Part shown: positions 30,939 through 42,329 of the stretch, one piece after another
Layout of the letters: every line of letters starts with the position of its first letter
How positions within the stretch are numbered: the stretch's first letter is position 1
Origin: Catonia carolina
Taxonomy: Eukaryota; Arthropoda; Insecta; Hemiptera; Achilidae
Assembly: GCA_035578175.1 (NCBI GenBank)
Contig: JAQMRL010000006.1
Span: 34,155,893 to 34,219,892 of the forward strand
Direction: 5' to 3'
Length of the DNA: 64,000 nucleotides
Program-made: the position numbers and the translations under genes
The notes under the pieces: generated by a model
Told to the model about the DNA's origin: nothing
What the model saw: only the letters and a program-made list of their open reading frames with translations
Database searches by the model: none

Positions 30939-31340
30939 AAATACCCATAACAGGCAGGTTTAGTGTTAAATTATATCCACACGATCTGCTAGTTCCAGGG
31001 CTACAAATAGTCCTTTTTCTTATCATATGCAAAACAAATTATATGACTAAAACGTTTAAGAACAGAAGAGGTACAGATATAAAAATACAATAGTTAGAGT
31101 TATGTCCTCTGAGAGACGTGCATTCCATTATTCAGCCAGGCCCTGTAGTGAATGAAGTGATGGTGTCATTTGCATGGTGGAAAGTAGATGCTTTTCGGAG
31201 GGTCTGTTGTGCTGATAAGTATAGGCTACTTTTCTCACTCAACAAGGAAGGAAATGGTAAACCTCCATACTCCTCCTTTTACTTAGTAAAACCTTTAGAG
31301 GTTCAAAACAACGTTTCGGCTGATGACCTAAACAACAACA
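30939..31340 (+). mobile_element. SINE-like retroposon, copy e
   Basis: Full plus-strand copy with an ACAACAACA tail. It is flanked by ACGGAAGT (30931-30938) and ACGAAAGT (31341-31348), an 8-bp duplication with one mismatch. A 90-residue frame across it is not conserved in other copies. Confidence 0.7.
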
Positions 31341-31490
31341 ACGAAAGTTGTTGTTGTTTAACCTTTTCAGGAACAAGTTATTTTTTTTAAATTAACCACA
31401 ACCTCACTCTGTAAAACAAGCAATTATATGAATATTGCTGTTTAAAAGGCTTGTTTGAACCTTTAGAGTCTGAAGGTTCAAAAAAAGCCT
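31327..31490. repeat. Two palindromes derived from SINE 3' ends
   Basis: The (AAC)n tail of copy e runs into its own complement around GAAAG (31330-31356). A second inverted repeat pairs GGCTTGTTTGAACC with GGTTCAAAAAAAGCC (about 31449-31491), both halves resembling the SINE stretch before the terminal hairpin. This suggests head-on SINE pieces collapsed by rearrangement. Confidence 0.5.
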
Positions 31491-31494
31491 ACCA

Positions 31495-31610
31495 CCTACA
31501 ACGGCCGGACACGCCGGTTCGACGCGCCCGGCCACCTACAACAGCTCTTTTCAGGGCCACCCATTTTGCAAGGCGAGGTTTTGCCACGTGTTGTTGGCCC
31601 CGGTCAGCGA
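31495..31610 (+). mobile_element. Histone-stem-loop element, locus L1 (fragment)
   Basis: Contains the histone-type stem-loop AGCTCT-TTTC-AGGGCC followed by ACCCA (31543-31562). Downstream TTTTGCAAGGCGAGG, TTTTGCCACGTG and a terminus CCCCGGTCAGCGACA correspond closely to locus L3 (51629-52235). The 5' side carries a GC-rich palindromic patch (GGCCGG...CCGGCC) between two copies of CCACCTACAAC. It lies between SINE copies e and f. Confidence 0.6.
31543..31558 (+). terminator. Histone-type 3' stem-loop (L1)
   Basis: Stem AGCTCT / AGGGCC, loop TTTC, followed by ACCCA as in metazoan histone mRNAs. The outermost pair is A-C; the other five pair, one as T-G. Confidence 0.6.
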
Positions 31611-31733
31611 CACTCTTCTGTTCTTAAATGTTTCAGTCATATAATTGGGTGACCATATGAAAATAAATAGAACTATTTTTTGTAGTTCTGGAACTAACAG
31701 ATCGAGTGCAAAATAATTTAACAACCAATCTAC
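31611..31733 (-). mobile_element. SINE-like retroposon, copy f (5' part only)
   Basis: Minus-strand piece from CTCTTCTGTTCTTAAATG to AATTTAACAACC. Its element-3' half is replaced by locus L1. Confidence 0.6.
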
Positions 31734-32644
31734 CTCTTCTGAGCAGCACATATAAATAAAAGCTGATAGTTCAACAAGAGAACTGTACAAACAACAAAGG
31801 TTTTTGGCAACATAGTCTAGTGCTTAGTGATTAGCGAAAAATTCGCTAACGGTTTGCTACGCAATGGTTTAGGTAATTTATATTTTTATATTCATACTTT
31901 TATTACAACTAAATACAAAAGAATTTTTAAAAATCAGTCGCTGTCATCAAAGTGAGTCAAAAATCTTCCTTGTATATCCTATCATTTCCACATAAATAAA
32001 TGAAGCATAAACCAATTACCGAACTTATTTCCTATTTTTTTTTATTATGTTAAAATATTTCATTGAAGGAAGTAAGGGTTAAGTAGTAAATTGAATCAGT
32101 AGGGGGTGTAAGGGGAGGAGTAAATAATGAAAGGGGAGAGAATTTTGTTTGTTTAATTCAGGTATGCTTTTTTATTCCTATTTTATTGTGTTTTTCTTGT
32201 CGGTTATATTGTCGGTTTACCTCTTTGAAGTACACTGTTAATACCGGCCGGTAGTAATGCATGTATACACAGTGAAACAGAGAAGAGAACAGCTGTCGGC
32301 TATGGATTAGAAAAGAGTAAACTTAGGCCCAGTCTCCGCATGGAATCGCCCTGTCGGTCTCGTCAGGGTACCTTTCAACACAGTGGTTCCCGCGGCGAAA
32401 CTAATCCTGGCCTTATTACCGCACTGTATGAAGACAACTCTTTTTAGTCGTTCATATCCTATTTGTACAAGCATTACGTAGTTCAATTATTATTTATTTA
32501 CACAACAAAATAGTGATAGAAATACTTTACCGTGAACATTAAGGATACTATTAGTAATTTGGTGTTTCCCTCATTCACGGATCACTACCGGTAATTTTGA
32601 GAACATTACAGAATTCTTATTGTTATAAAATGAAATAGTACACA
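31734..32644. other. Spacer, nothing recognised
   Basis: AT-rich, with a GC-richer patch at 32325-32420; no recognised feature. Confidence 0.45.
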
Positions 32645-33330
32645 GACTCTCTGAACAACTCTGCTGGAATGAAAAACTGAACAAACTTAACATCGGACAA
32701 AAACTCACCCGGAACGTTTACAATAAGAAATCACTCTCGGTTAACATGAAAATTAAACACTACAAAACTACTCTAAGAACCCAAATTTTATATAGTAGTG
32801 AGCCGTCAAGGAGTCATGCAGAAAAATAGAACGCAGGGTTCTCAGAACATGCATTGGTAAAAAACACGAAGTTGACAATCAATACAGATTACTGCCGAAC
32901 GACCAAGTTTACAAAGATATAGAGCCCATAACAGTAGCAATAAGAAAGAAACGAGTGTCCTATTTTGGTCATATCCTCAGGTTGTCACCTGACAGACTTC
33001 TCTACAAAGTAGTCAAACACATGTTGAAATCCAAATCCCAGATCCAATATACTTGGCATAAAGAAGTACTAAAGGACATGCAAGAGCTGAAATTAACTGA
33101 ACAGGACTTAGTTGAAAAATCACCCAAATACGAACAGATAATCAAAGACCACACCATTCGACTTACCACATTTGTACCTAAAAGACCGGTACGGGTTGAT
33201 TTAGTTGAAGTTCGCCAAAAGCGTTCTGAATGCTTAAAGGAGTACCATCGTAAGCTTAAGGCTTCTAAACTGACTAAAGTGGTCCATTGAGACCAAACAA
33301 GCAAAACAAAAAATTAAATTTATATTAAGA
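32645..33330 (+). pseudogene. LINE Z 3' end
   Basis: Plus-strand C-terminal part of a non-LTR retrotransposon protein. Pieces in order are IKHYKTTLRTQILY, RRVLRTCIGKKH, RKKRVSYFGHILR and, in an open stretch from 32955, KEVLKDMQELKLT and RQKRSECLKEYHRKLK, ending at 33290. A stop or shift lies near 32830. It is 5'-truncated, with no RT box. This is the best-preserved copy of family Z; related pieces are at 12125-13420 and 57160-57700. Confidence 0.65.
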
Positions 33331-33338
33331 GACCGGTA

Positions 33339-33675
33339 ATTGTTGTTGTTTAGCCGAAAGGTTGGTTTTAACCTCCTTGAGACTTTGCTAAGTAAATCGA
33401 GGAGTGAAGTAGTTTACCATTTCCTTTCTCACTGAGTGGAAAAGTATGCTTATCACCATGCCCAGCTCTTTGAAAAGTATGTACTTTTCATACTGCAAAT
33501 GACAACTTTACTTTATTCACCACAAGATCTGGTGTAAAATGAAATTCATTACACTCTAAGAGGAAATAACTCTGACTAATGTCTTTTACACTTCTACCTG
33601 ATATAATTGGCTGACCATGTGAGAAGAAACATAACTATTTTTTGTACCCTTGGAACTAGCAGATCGAGTTCAAAT
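33339..33675 (-). mobile_element. SINE-like retroposon, copy g
   Basis: Minus-strand copy beginning with TGTTGTTGTTTAG (the AAC tail) and ending at AGATCGAGTTC, so the element 5' end is missing. The hairpin region is partly lost (AGCCGAAAGGTTG). Confidence 0.65.
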
Positions 33676-33750
33676 GCGTTTTGTAACAAAATTACGTACA
33701 ATTGTTTAAAAGATATTAAAAATATAAAAATAATTGTTCACGTAATTTCT

Positions 33751-34172
33751 TGTTGTTCAGGTCACCAGCTGAAAGGCTAGTTTAAATCTTTAGAGGCTTT
33801 ACTAAGAAAAAAGAGGAGTTTGGTGGTTTACCAGTGCATTCTTTACTGAGTGAAAAAGTATGCTTATCAGCGAGCCAGGCCCTCTGAAAAGCTGAAAAAG
33901 AAGCTGAAAAACGTTCCATCCTGCTAGTGACACCTTCACTTAATTCACTACAATGATAAACTCCATAATGATAAGCTGTATAGTGATGAACTCAATTACT
34001 TTTAGAGCAGATAACTGTGACTTATGTCTTTACACTTCCACTTCTTCTGTTCTTTAAAACTTCAGTCATATAATTAGTTGGTCATGTAATCAGAAAAATT
34101 ACTATTTTTTGTACCCTTGGAACTAGCAGATCGAAATAAAATAATTAAACATTCTACCTGCCTGTTATAGGC
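33751..34172 (-). mobile_element. SINE-like retroposon, copy h
   Basis: Second minus-strand copy, 75 bp after copy g, from TGTTGTTCAGGTCACCAG to CTGCCTGTTATAGGC. It holds a small internal duplication (GCTGAAAAAGAAGCTGAAAA near 33889). Confidence 0.65.
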
Positions 34173-35129
34173 ATGATTATTAGATTATGACCGCCAAATT
34201 AAAGCCTAAAAATGTTTTTCTTAAAACAAGGTAGAATCAAAAATTAGGATTTTTTCTATGAAATACCACTGGCACATTGAAAATTAAAAGTATTGTAATG
34301 TAACAATTAAGTAAAGGTTAGTTCGGGATCTGGTTATAATTAATAACACATAAACATCATTTAAAACTTACAAGTATTTGTTTACAAGATTACAATAAAA
34401 ATTATTTTACACTTTATAATAACTTCTGATCTACAACCAATTACAATGTTTAAGATATAGTACGCAGACCTTTTTCCTTAACGTGCAATGTGTTGGGTTA
34501 AAACTGTCTAATAGTAAGCTACTCATTCATAATCGTTTGGCAATTTGAACTGACTTAACTCCCGAGTGAGGGAGCTAACTATTTTTATAACCTTTTAGGC
34601 TTTGAGAAAGGCATAGAAAGACATGATTGTAAATACTCAATAGAAATACAAACACCTTATTTCTAACTCTCGAAGCAACAAAAAGGGGGAAATAAAAGGG
34701 ATTCTGAGAAAGTTTGTAAATATAAGTAATAAAAACTCTAGAAATTTTATAAAACTTTTAAACTTCACAAAAGAACACAAGTAATGACAATAAAAGCTGA
34801 TTATCATAAATGTTACACAACTATTCCACCTTTCCCAGGTAGCAATGGTAGTCATCTTGAAGCAATCCAGCTGGCTGAAAACAAAGATTTGGTGTGAAGG
34901 CTATATAGGAAGAACCCATTTTTAAGTTGGTGAGTGCACCAACTTAACATTAGTAATAGTGTTAAGATTAAGAACAAAGTAGTTTGTGGTCAAAATATTT
35001 GTACAAAATCTAACTTCAAAAGAAAGTGTAGTGCACGTGACGTTAAATTCATAAATAAAGTGTGGAAGTTTTGCTGAACTTCTCTTAAAATAAAATAAAA
35101 TTAGTTTAGTTCAGAAAAAAATTACTTAT
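34173..35129. other. AT-rich stretch containing repeat P
   Basis: At about 34297-34410 it aligns with the start of repeat P at 59234 (TGTAACA, GGTTAGTTCGGGATCTG, AATAACACA, AAGTATTTGTTTA). The remainder shows nothing recognisable; the minus-strand frame 34637-34855 has no domain. Confidence 0.4.
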
Positions 35130-35625
35130 TATAGTACCTAAAATGAAAGATGAAGCGTATGGTTGGAACCGTGTACCTCTACTAGTAAGAAACATAAAAA
35201 TTTTTGGTACGGCTCGTATTAAAGCTTGGTTTTTTGTTATTTTATTCATATAAATTACGAAACACAGAAGTGTATTAGCCATTTGGAGTGATTTAAAACC
35301 AAAATAAGTCCCCGTTTTTAGCGCATTCTTTTACTTAGTCCATGTTTCAGAACACGTAGCACGGTCAAATTTTAAGAGGAAAATATGGCGTTTTACAGGA
35401 GTTCTCCTACATGTTTTCTAATTAATTTCAGCGAAAATTCAACCTTTTAATACAAAGGGTAAAGGAATTACAACGGGTTTTTTAAATAAATATTCTTTTT
35501 TGTTTCCCCTAGATGTAACGAATTAGAGCCAACGCTGTATCCCTTTAATTAATAAGGAAATAAAATAATATTATTGTCACCGGATGGCGACATTAAGTGG
35601 CGAGTTAAAACCTTTAATTTTTGGT

Positions 35626-35641
35626 GGCCCTGAAAGGGGCC
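35626..35641 (-). terminator. Histone-type 3' stem-loop (L2)
   Basis: Stem GGCCCC / AGGGCC, loop TTTC, followed by ACCA, starting 2 nt after the TAA stop. Five pairs hold; the loop-closing pair is C-A. Confidence 0.6.
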
Positions 35642-35643
35642 GT

Positions 35644-36113
35644 TTAAGCGGTGGTCGTCTTGATGGGAAGCGTCAGTCGTAGTCGTCGAGGCGGTCGAGG
35701 AGCTGGGCGACACGGCGTGTCGTCGTCCAGCGGAGAAATCATCTTCTTCCCTTGCAGTAGTGCGTCGATGGCTGCTTCGTCAGGTCCGGTGGGCGTAAGG
35801 CTCGGTCGAGGGACCGCTATGGGCATCGCTCGCGTCAGCGGGGTATGACGGTCCGGTCGACGGCTTACGGTGACGAGTCGGCGAGCGGAAGCATCATCTT
35901 CTCTCTTGCGGGATCGTCGATTAGTCGTCGTTGGAGTCCGGTAGCTGTGTTGCCGATGGTGGACTTCTTGTCTGCTGTCTGGATCGGAATTGAATCTCTC
36001 GGCTCAGTGAAGCGCTCTTTACATAGTTGCCGAGAGCGCTGTGGTAGAGGGCAGTTATAGGTATGGCCTTGATGGCAAAGGTTTCTGTCGGTACGCCGCC
36101 GCAAACCTACCAC
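35644..36113 (-). pseudogene. Conserved hypothetical peptide of the L2/L4 family
   Basis: The frame ending at 35644 gives PDEAAIDALLQGKKM, a LDDDTP segment and PPRRLRLTLPIKTTTA, then stop. Locus L4 codes PDEAAIDALLREKKM, LLDDTQ and PPRRLRLTLLV in the same order, which is protein-level conservation between distant copies. Just upstream, in another frame (35865-36113), RRLIDDPAREKMMLPLADSSP looks like an earlier repeat of the same IDxxxxxKMxxPLxD unit, so the original protein was probably repetitive and is now frameshifted. It is basic and proline-rich at the end and unlike any histone I know. Function unknown. Confidence 0.45.
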
Positions 36114-36996
36114 CCCTCGCGGAACTATTGGCGGCTCCCTCTGTCGCTACGTCGGAAGCTTTGATAGCCGGCAGCACAGTACCTAATCAAAGGGGGTGAC
36201 GGTGACACTACAAATAATTATTTTACATTTAACAGATTTTCTAAAGGAAAAGCAGATTTTTAGAAGGATTTTATTAATTTTAAGCGGGCAGTGGGCTACT
36301 AGTGAGTAAGAAGGCAGTTTGTGTGTCGCATTGTAGGCCTACTCTCCGTTTCGTGTCGAACACGATCCATGTACTATGTAACTGCACAAAAATGAAAGAT
36401 TCTCGTGTGGGTACTTCTACTTAGTTCAAAACCAGCCTGTGCAGCGTTCCTCTACAGCATAACATAACGTTAACAACTCACTGCCGAACACACACTTAAT
36501 GCATGTTTTTCCCTATGCGACTGAAAAAAAATCTTCCCTTTTACAGCATTTATTTGTAGTATAATTGCATTTCTTCTTTTATTAATTAAGGAATACACCG
36601 TTGGTTCTAACTCGTTAAGTCCATTGGGAACGAGAATAACTTTTAAAAAAATGCTCTTATTCCTTTACGCTTTGCACTAAAAAGTGAATTTTAGCTGAAA
36701 TTAATTAGAAAACATGCAGAACACTCCTATAAAACGCCATATTTTTCTTCTTAAAATTGATTGTGCTACATGTTCTGAAACATGGACTAAGTAAAAAATG
36801 TGTTAAAAAAACGGGCATACGTTTCGCTTTATCGCTAGAAAATACCTAATACACTTCTGTGTTTCATATTTTATACGAATTAAATATCAAAAACCAAGCT
36901 TTATAACGAGCCTTATGTGAAATTTTTATGTTTTTTAATCGGTGAGATACGCAATTCCGAACACAGGCTTCATCTTTCAATTTACATATACTATAG

Positions 36997-38084
36997 TCTT
37001 AAGGCTGTATCGTGATATATATAGCAAACATAAAAAAATATCGACATTTACATGTTGTATAAATCCCTGTTAAAAATCCATAAAGTTGCAAAAATTGGAG
37101 TGGAATGGAAAACCATAATGTAATTTTTTTCTTTTGTTAATAGACTAACAGCCTTTAGATCCTTTCACAGCGTTTTGTTAGTTAACTTATTATTAGATTA
37201 TAATGCTATTACGTCAGTTGATTAATTATTGTTACACAAAATGTCATGCTTTTCAATAACAATAACAAAAACACAATAACGAAAATATTGATAAGTCATT
37301 AATTATAATCATAACACATAGTTCATCAACTTTTCTATTTATTGTTATTTAATACAGGCTAAAGTAACATGGTAAATACACAAAGGGTGTTATTCAAGGT
37401 ATTTCATTAATCCTTTTTCGTTCATTTCGCTCACATACAATATTTTTCAAAATTTATTTTGTATGGTGTGCTATGTGACCTAGAATTCTTCTTTTTCTTT
37501 TAATATAAAGCACGTCAACAACTTGGTCATTAATGAATAAACTAAGTTAATGAACAGGACTTTATCAAGTATATAAGTTTCAATGTGTTAAATATATCCA
37601 AACCCTATACAGAAATTCAATTTCTTTTGTCAAAATCAGAAATATTGGGGTATATTGATATTTATTTTTCTATATGCAAATATATAAATTATTAATAAAC
37701 AAATACAATTTACAGGTACAATAATTACAAATCAATAATTAATTTACAGATAATTAAATACAATATTCAGTTAATGTGTTAGGTATTAATGAATACATTA
37801 AATTCTTTAACACATTTAAGTGATTTAATTCCAACCATTAGCTGTTCGTTTTCTGCAATACTGGCTCCAATTTCAGAAGATATTGTAACATTATACAATA
37901 TTACAGATATAATTGAGGAAATAAATAATTGAATATTGTAAAAAGTTGTATATTCTTTGATGTGCTGTGTGTTGAATAAGGATAGTGAATTGCGATGAAT
38001 AAGATATTTTGGATAGGAGTTCTAGGAAATCGAAACTAGCAGAAACTTTTTCTTTTATTTTATTCCTTCTACTACGTTCTACTA
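36997..38084. other. AT-rich stretch, nothing recognised
   Basis: Non-coding AT-rich sequence up to a LINE X fragment. Confidence 0.5.
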
Positions 38085-38665
38085 CGCAAAAATCAAAGAT
38101 TATGGCATTCAAAGGAAGATGGCCGGTTCGCTCAAAAATTATACTTGGCAACCGAACTATAGAACAAGTTCGAGATTTTCTAAATATTTAGGGTACAAGA
38201 TTTCCTATGACAAAGACGTGGACATGAGTGAAAAACTGGCAAATTTCAGCGCTGTATGCGGTTCTATTTGCAAGACAATAGGAAAGAAAACGAGAAAGGA
38301 CACCAAATTAAATTTTATCGAGGAATGACTGTACCACTCAAAACAAATGGGAGTGAAACATGAGTGCCATTACAGAAGAATGAATCTCGTATCCAGGCTG
38401 CTGAAATGAGATTTTTGCGGGAAGTCAAAGGTCGTACCCGGTTAGATAGAGTAGGTACGAAGCTATCCGCGCCGAGTTAAATGTTCAGTCGCTGTTGGAA
38501 ACGTTAAGAATATATAAGAGAAACTGGTTCAACTATTTAATTCTCATACCATCTCACAGACTTTCTCTGCTAGCATGGAAATATAAACCTAGAGGGAATC
38601 GAGGTTTGGAAAGACCTAAAACGGGATGGATGCCGGTACAGGCCTTTGAGCCTAATCCTTAACAG
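38085..38665 (+). pseudogene. LINE X 3' fragment
   Basis: Plus-strand pieces KIMAFKGRWPVRSKII and RTIEQVRDF, a YLGYKIS equivalent after a shift, then AEMRFLREVKGRTRLDRV and a degenerate end near RPKTGW match the LINE X exemplar from its KKTRVMAFRG region to the C-terminus. Several frameshifts are present. The tail repeat is not preserved. Confidence 0.75.
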
Positions 38666-38984
38666 ATAATGATGAGTTCTAGGAAATCGAAAGTAGAATG
38701 TTTGCTTTTAATTTGATTCCTTTTACTATGTTTCCAAATAGCGTGGTAATTGTTAGGAAAATCTCGTTTGCTTGGGAACTTTCAGAACGCATTTGTAATA
38801 ACAGTTAGCACCTTTGTAGTCAGTCAGTTGTTATCTGAATCGTGAATGGAAAATGTGTCAGGCTGTTTTAAATAGTGTCGTTACGGGACCGGTTTTGAAT
38901 TAAGTTAATAGTGTGTGCTCGTACGGGTAGTGTCAAGTGGTTGTGGACAGGTAAATCGATTGTTTTGATAGTTTGTTCTCCTTC
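38666..38984. other. Spacer, nothing recognised
   Basis: No recognised feature between two LINE fragments. Confidence 0.45.
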
Positions 38985-39425
38985 TTCTTATGATGCCCTT
39001 TCCGACCAGAGGTTGACAATCATGACGGCTGTTCGGACTTTGGACACCGCAGCTCTGAACAGCTCCGTTGAGGTACAACAAAACCAGTCGTGAAGATTCT
39101 TCAAGCAAGAAATGCTTCTTCTTCCCACATCGCTCTTCCCCTGAATCTTCCCTTGTAATATCAAGCGAAATATTTCATGTCTTGGTCCACGGATAATGTG
39201 ATCCAGATATTCCATTTTCATTTTTTGAATGATGTAAAGAAGATCCTTTTCTGTTCCCATTCTTCGCAAGACTGTCTTGTTGGGTACTCTATCCGTCCTG
39301 GGTATTTTTAGCATGCAAAATACATGTATTTTTAGCATGCACCTGTACAAACAAAGCTCAAACGCGTCTATTCTCCTGATATTCATCTTCTTTAACATCC
39401 AAGCTTCTGCGCCATATAACACTGT
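38985..39425 (-). pseudogene. LINE Y 3' fragment
   Basis: A 144-codon open minus-strand frame beginning MLYGAEAWML (39422) and containing FELCLYRCMLKI, LRRMGTEKDLLYIIQ, EYLDHIIRGPRHE and ending LFRAAVSKVRTAVM. It matches the last third of LINE Y in order. A local duplication repeats CMLKI. A remnant (GAA)n tail lies at 38980-38992. It is 5'-truncated inside the region after the RT domain, so it has no catalytic part. Confidence 0.75.
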
Positions 39426-42019
39426 TGAGAAGATGTAACATCGAACCGTGTTTGTTGTGACAGTGTCTTAATTATAGTCAAATTTAGTTTAAGCTTAAAT
39501 TTTGTAATTGATTTAACGTTTGGTAATGAATTATATTTGTTACGTTAGTTTTTGTTATCATATTCACTGATTGTATCTAACAGATTTTGAATTTCTTGAA
39601 TAAAACTTTAACAAAAAACTAAGCTCGCTGTGCCCTGCCAAATAACGCCACGAGCTACACGTTCGTAAGTTTTTCTTCTGTTGTCAACCCTGAGGTTGGT
39701 TTTAAGTACACGTCATTTCGATCTGCAACCGCTTTCCTTTTTCATACGTTACATAGAGTTAAATTTGATAATGTTTATAATTTTGAAAATGTATACTCCA
39801 AAAAATTATTATAACGGATAAGGCGCAAAACAAAGGCAGCCAGGCGGTTAGTTAACCATGTACATTTACAAGAACTGTAGCAGTTTTAGCAACAAACTTG
39901 ACGCTTACTGTAAATTTTTGAAATTTATTATTTTTTTGCCATGTAACTAGAAGCAGTTACATTATTTCTGTTTCTTGAATTTTAGAGTTTTATAAAAATA
40001 ATTTTTATTATTAGCAATATTTTACAAGTAAATTTACAAATTTTTGTCATTTATTTGATTAACCAAATCATTAATTAAAAATTGTGTTTTAAATTTATGA
40101 TAATATATTTTTAATACTGTAAATAAAAACACCTTTTTCAAACCCAATTTTTGTTAAAAACTTTTGAATTCAGTTGTTATAATTTATATTAAATATAATT
40201 TAGCTAAAACATAGCAAAACGTTTAAAAAAAAGTTATTCACACAATATAATTAAATTTTCTACACAGATTTTAATTTCCCTAATGGAAATTAATGATTAT
40301 TTCTGAGAATGGTTGTTGTGAGTATTTAATATTTTTACAGTAAAATAAATTGCCAGTAGTAAAATAAGTAAAATAAAATTTTTAATTAGTAAAATTTTCC
40401 ATGCTTATAAAATGTTTGTTTTCACATTCCATGAAGAATTATATTTTTAGTTTATAACTGACTTGTAATTTTATTTATTTTTATTATAAAAAAATATGTA
40501 GTAAGTAAATATTCCGTGATTAAAACTAATTTTAAAATTTATAGATGTAATGGTTGACTTTTCTTCCCTATGAACCCTCAACAAGTTTCTGATTTTCAGA
40601 AAAAATCAAATTGTAATTATTTTTAATGTACGTTGTTGTTTATTTATTTATTTTCTCAAACTATTATTCAATTACTTTTTCATCCTTGAAAGTCACGTTA
40701 ATCATCTTGCTCAAAAGTTGATAAGCCGGTCGCATTGAACTCAGGCACGGCAATTTCATACGTTACAAAAAAAACATTTAATCATTCACAGTTGCAAACC
40801 AACGTCGTCGCTAATGACCACAGTAGTTGATGCGACGTTAAATAAATCAAAGAAAAAGAAGTTGATAATATGCAGTTGCCGGATACAAGAAGACTTCGTC
40901 AATTTTGGAACAGATATCTGCAGAATAGATTAGTTTTGAATGCTTGTGTACTTAGACCAATCAACGCGGTCATCATTCTCATAAAAATCAATTTATAATT
41001 TTTATTTATGTATCAATTTCTTTAATACAATTACCTAATATGGATTTAAAATCAGCAAATAATTCTTTGTGTTATTGACATAACTATTTTAAAAGTATAC
41101 TTGTATTTATCTAAGCTTTAATTTATCTAGAAACCTTTTCTAGCACCTGTACCACCATCAACTTCGACCGGTGGGCAAATACTTTAATGTGAGTAAAAAA
41201 TAATGATTAAATTGTTGGGCGCCAGCTCTGTCAGCAGAGCATGAGAATAATAAATAAAAACTAGATTTCCTTTCGTTAAACTAAATATTTAATGAATGTA
41301 CTAACTAAATTAACTAACTATTTAACAAAACAATCCTTAAATTATTGTAACCTAGGTATTTTAAAATGTAGCCAACACTTTTACCGCGACGTTAATATAA
41401 AAACAAGAAAAATTAAATGTGTTAAATAAATAAATGAATGAATTTACTTCGAATTATATGTGTCCACTTTTTTCTTCTTCTCTTCGTTCTCCTGGTCACT
41501 CCTCGTTCTCCCTAATATCTTCTTCAAAATCTGCTCCTTCTTAACAACTCCTCTATTTCACTTTTAAGTCCCAAGGGAACTGACTGAGAACTTCCTGGGT
41601 TTGAACCATGAAACCTCTGGTTGGCAAGCCTTCCTCTCCCACCAACAGTCTGACCAACCTGGAGGGCCAACTGGAAGGAGAGCTACCTCAATGACTGGTT
41701 GAAAGTTGGTAGGTGGAAGAAAGGCCCAAAAACACAGAAGGAGAAAATACACCGGCCTAAAGAATATCAGATGATTGACCGTTGGGTATATTTACAACTT
41801 ATTGTCTAACTACTATTCTAATTTAACTTACTCTAACAATGGGGTTTTTTCCAAGGCATTATTTAGTGTTTAACTGAGTAATGGAAGTTAAAGTAATTGG
41901 GAATTACCATAACTTCCATTGTTAGTACAATATTGTACTTTTACAATGGTACAAACCACGTCAAAAAAACTGAAGTCTAGAGTTTGTGCTACTGAATAGT
42001 ATTAGAAATAGGCCTAACA
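39426..42019. other. AT-rich stretch with a SINE tail
   Basis: Very AT-rich. At 40785-40860 it holds CCACAGTAG and GTTGATGCGACGTTAAATAA, the tail of the tRNA-SINE seen at 12-180, without a convincing head. A CTTCTT-rich patch lies at 41470-41560. Nothing else was recognised. Confidence 0.45.
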
Positions 42020-42184
42020 TTAATACGGTCAATGCTGAGCAATTATGAGGTGTCTCTCCCGTCGGGTTGATTACTCGTGCCGCGTGTTCTCCGCTTATTT
42101 TATGTAGGGCCTACAACTTACGAGGTGTGGCTATTAAATAACGAGACTGACGTTGTAAAAAATTTATTTTTATTTTATACTTAA

Positions 42185-42305
42185 TCACTTATTGTAACCT
42201 TCAATATACACTCCTTCTCTATCCGTACAACGCTCCATGCGAATTTTCCATTGTTGGAAACAGTACTGGAAGTCATCTTCTGTCAGCTCCTTTTGGACAA
42301 GTGCG
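42185..42305 (-). pseudogene. Inverted copy of the mariner transposase C-terminus
   Basis: On the minus strand this codes KELTEDDFQYCFQQWKIRM and ends EGYNK followed by stop. It parallels KELTEDDFQHCFQQWKVRM and EGDNK at the plus-strand 3' end (42890-43000). The small differences show that the two arms have diverged or came from two copies. Confidence 0.85.
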
Positions 42306-42329
42306 CTCAAAAATATTTGAAATGAAGCT

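Larger units (their letters stand above)
35573..36214 (-). mobile_element. Histone-stem-loop element, locus L2
   Basis: A GC-rich segment inside the AT-rich fold-back element. The left end is TTGTCACCGG and the right end CGGTGACA, an 8-bp inverted match. In minus orientation it carries a coding stretch ending in TAA at 35644, then a histone-type stem-loop, then a tail whose last bases (TGTCGCCATCCGGTGACAATAA) parallel those of locus L3. The same peptide and tail recur at L4 (60236-60468). Confidence 0.6.
35130..36996. mobile_element. Large inverted-repeat (fold-back) element
   Basis: Two arms of about 420-440 bp, 35130-35572 and 36561-36996, are reverse complements of each other at roughly 80 percent identity by eye. 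Shared landmarks include AAAGATGAAGC, AAGCTTGGTTTTT, ACACAGAAGTGTATTAG, TTACTTAGTCCATGTTTC and TTCTAATTAATTTCAGC. The interior of about 1 kb holds locus L2. Arms this long suggest a fold-back type transposon or an inverted duplication. No transposase was found, and I could not fix a target duplication. Confidence 0.65.

Noticed and set aside
32370..32400. A second hAT terminus (CAGTGGTTCCCGCG)
   Set aside because: No matching inverted end or 8-bp duplication was found nearby.
35651..36060. Plus-strand frames of 65 and 71 codons in locus L2
   Set aside because: The minus-strand reading is conserved with L4 at the peptide level and ends next to the stem-loop, so the plus frames are shadows.
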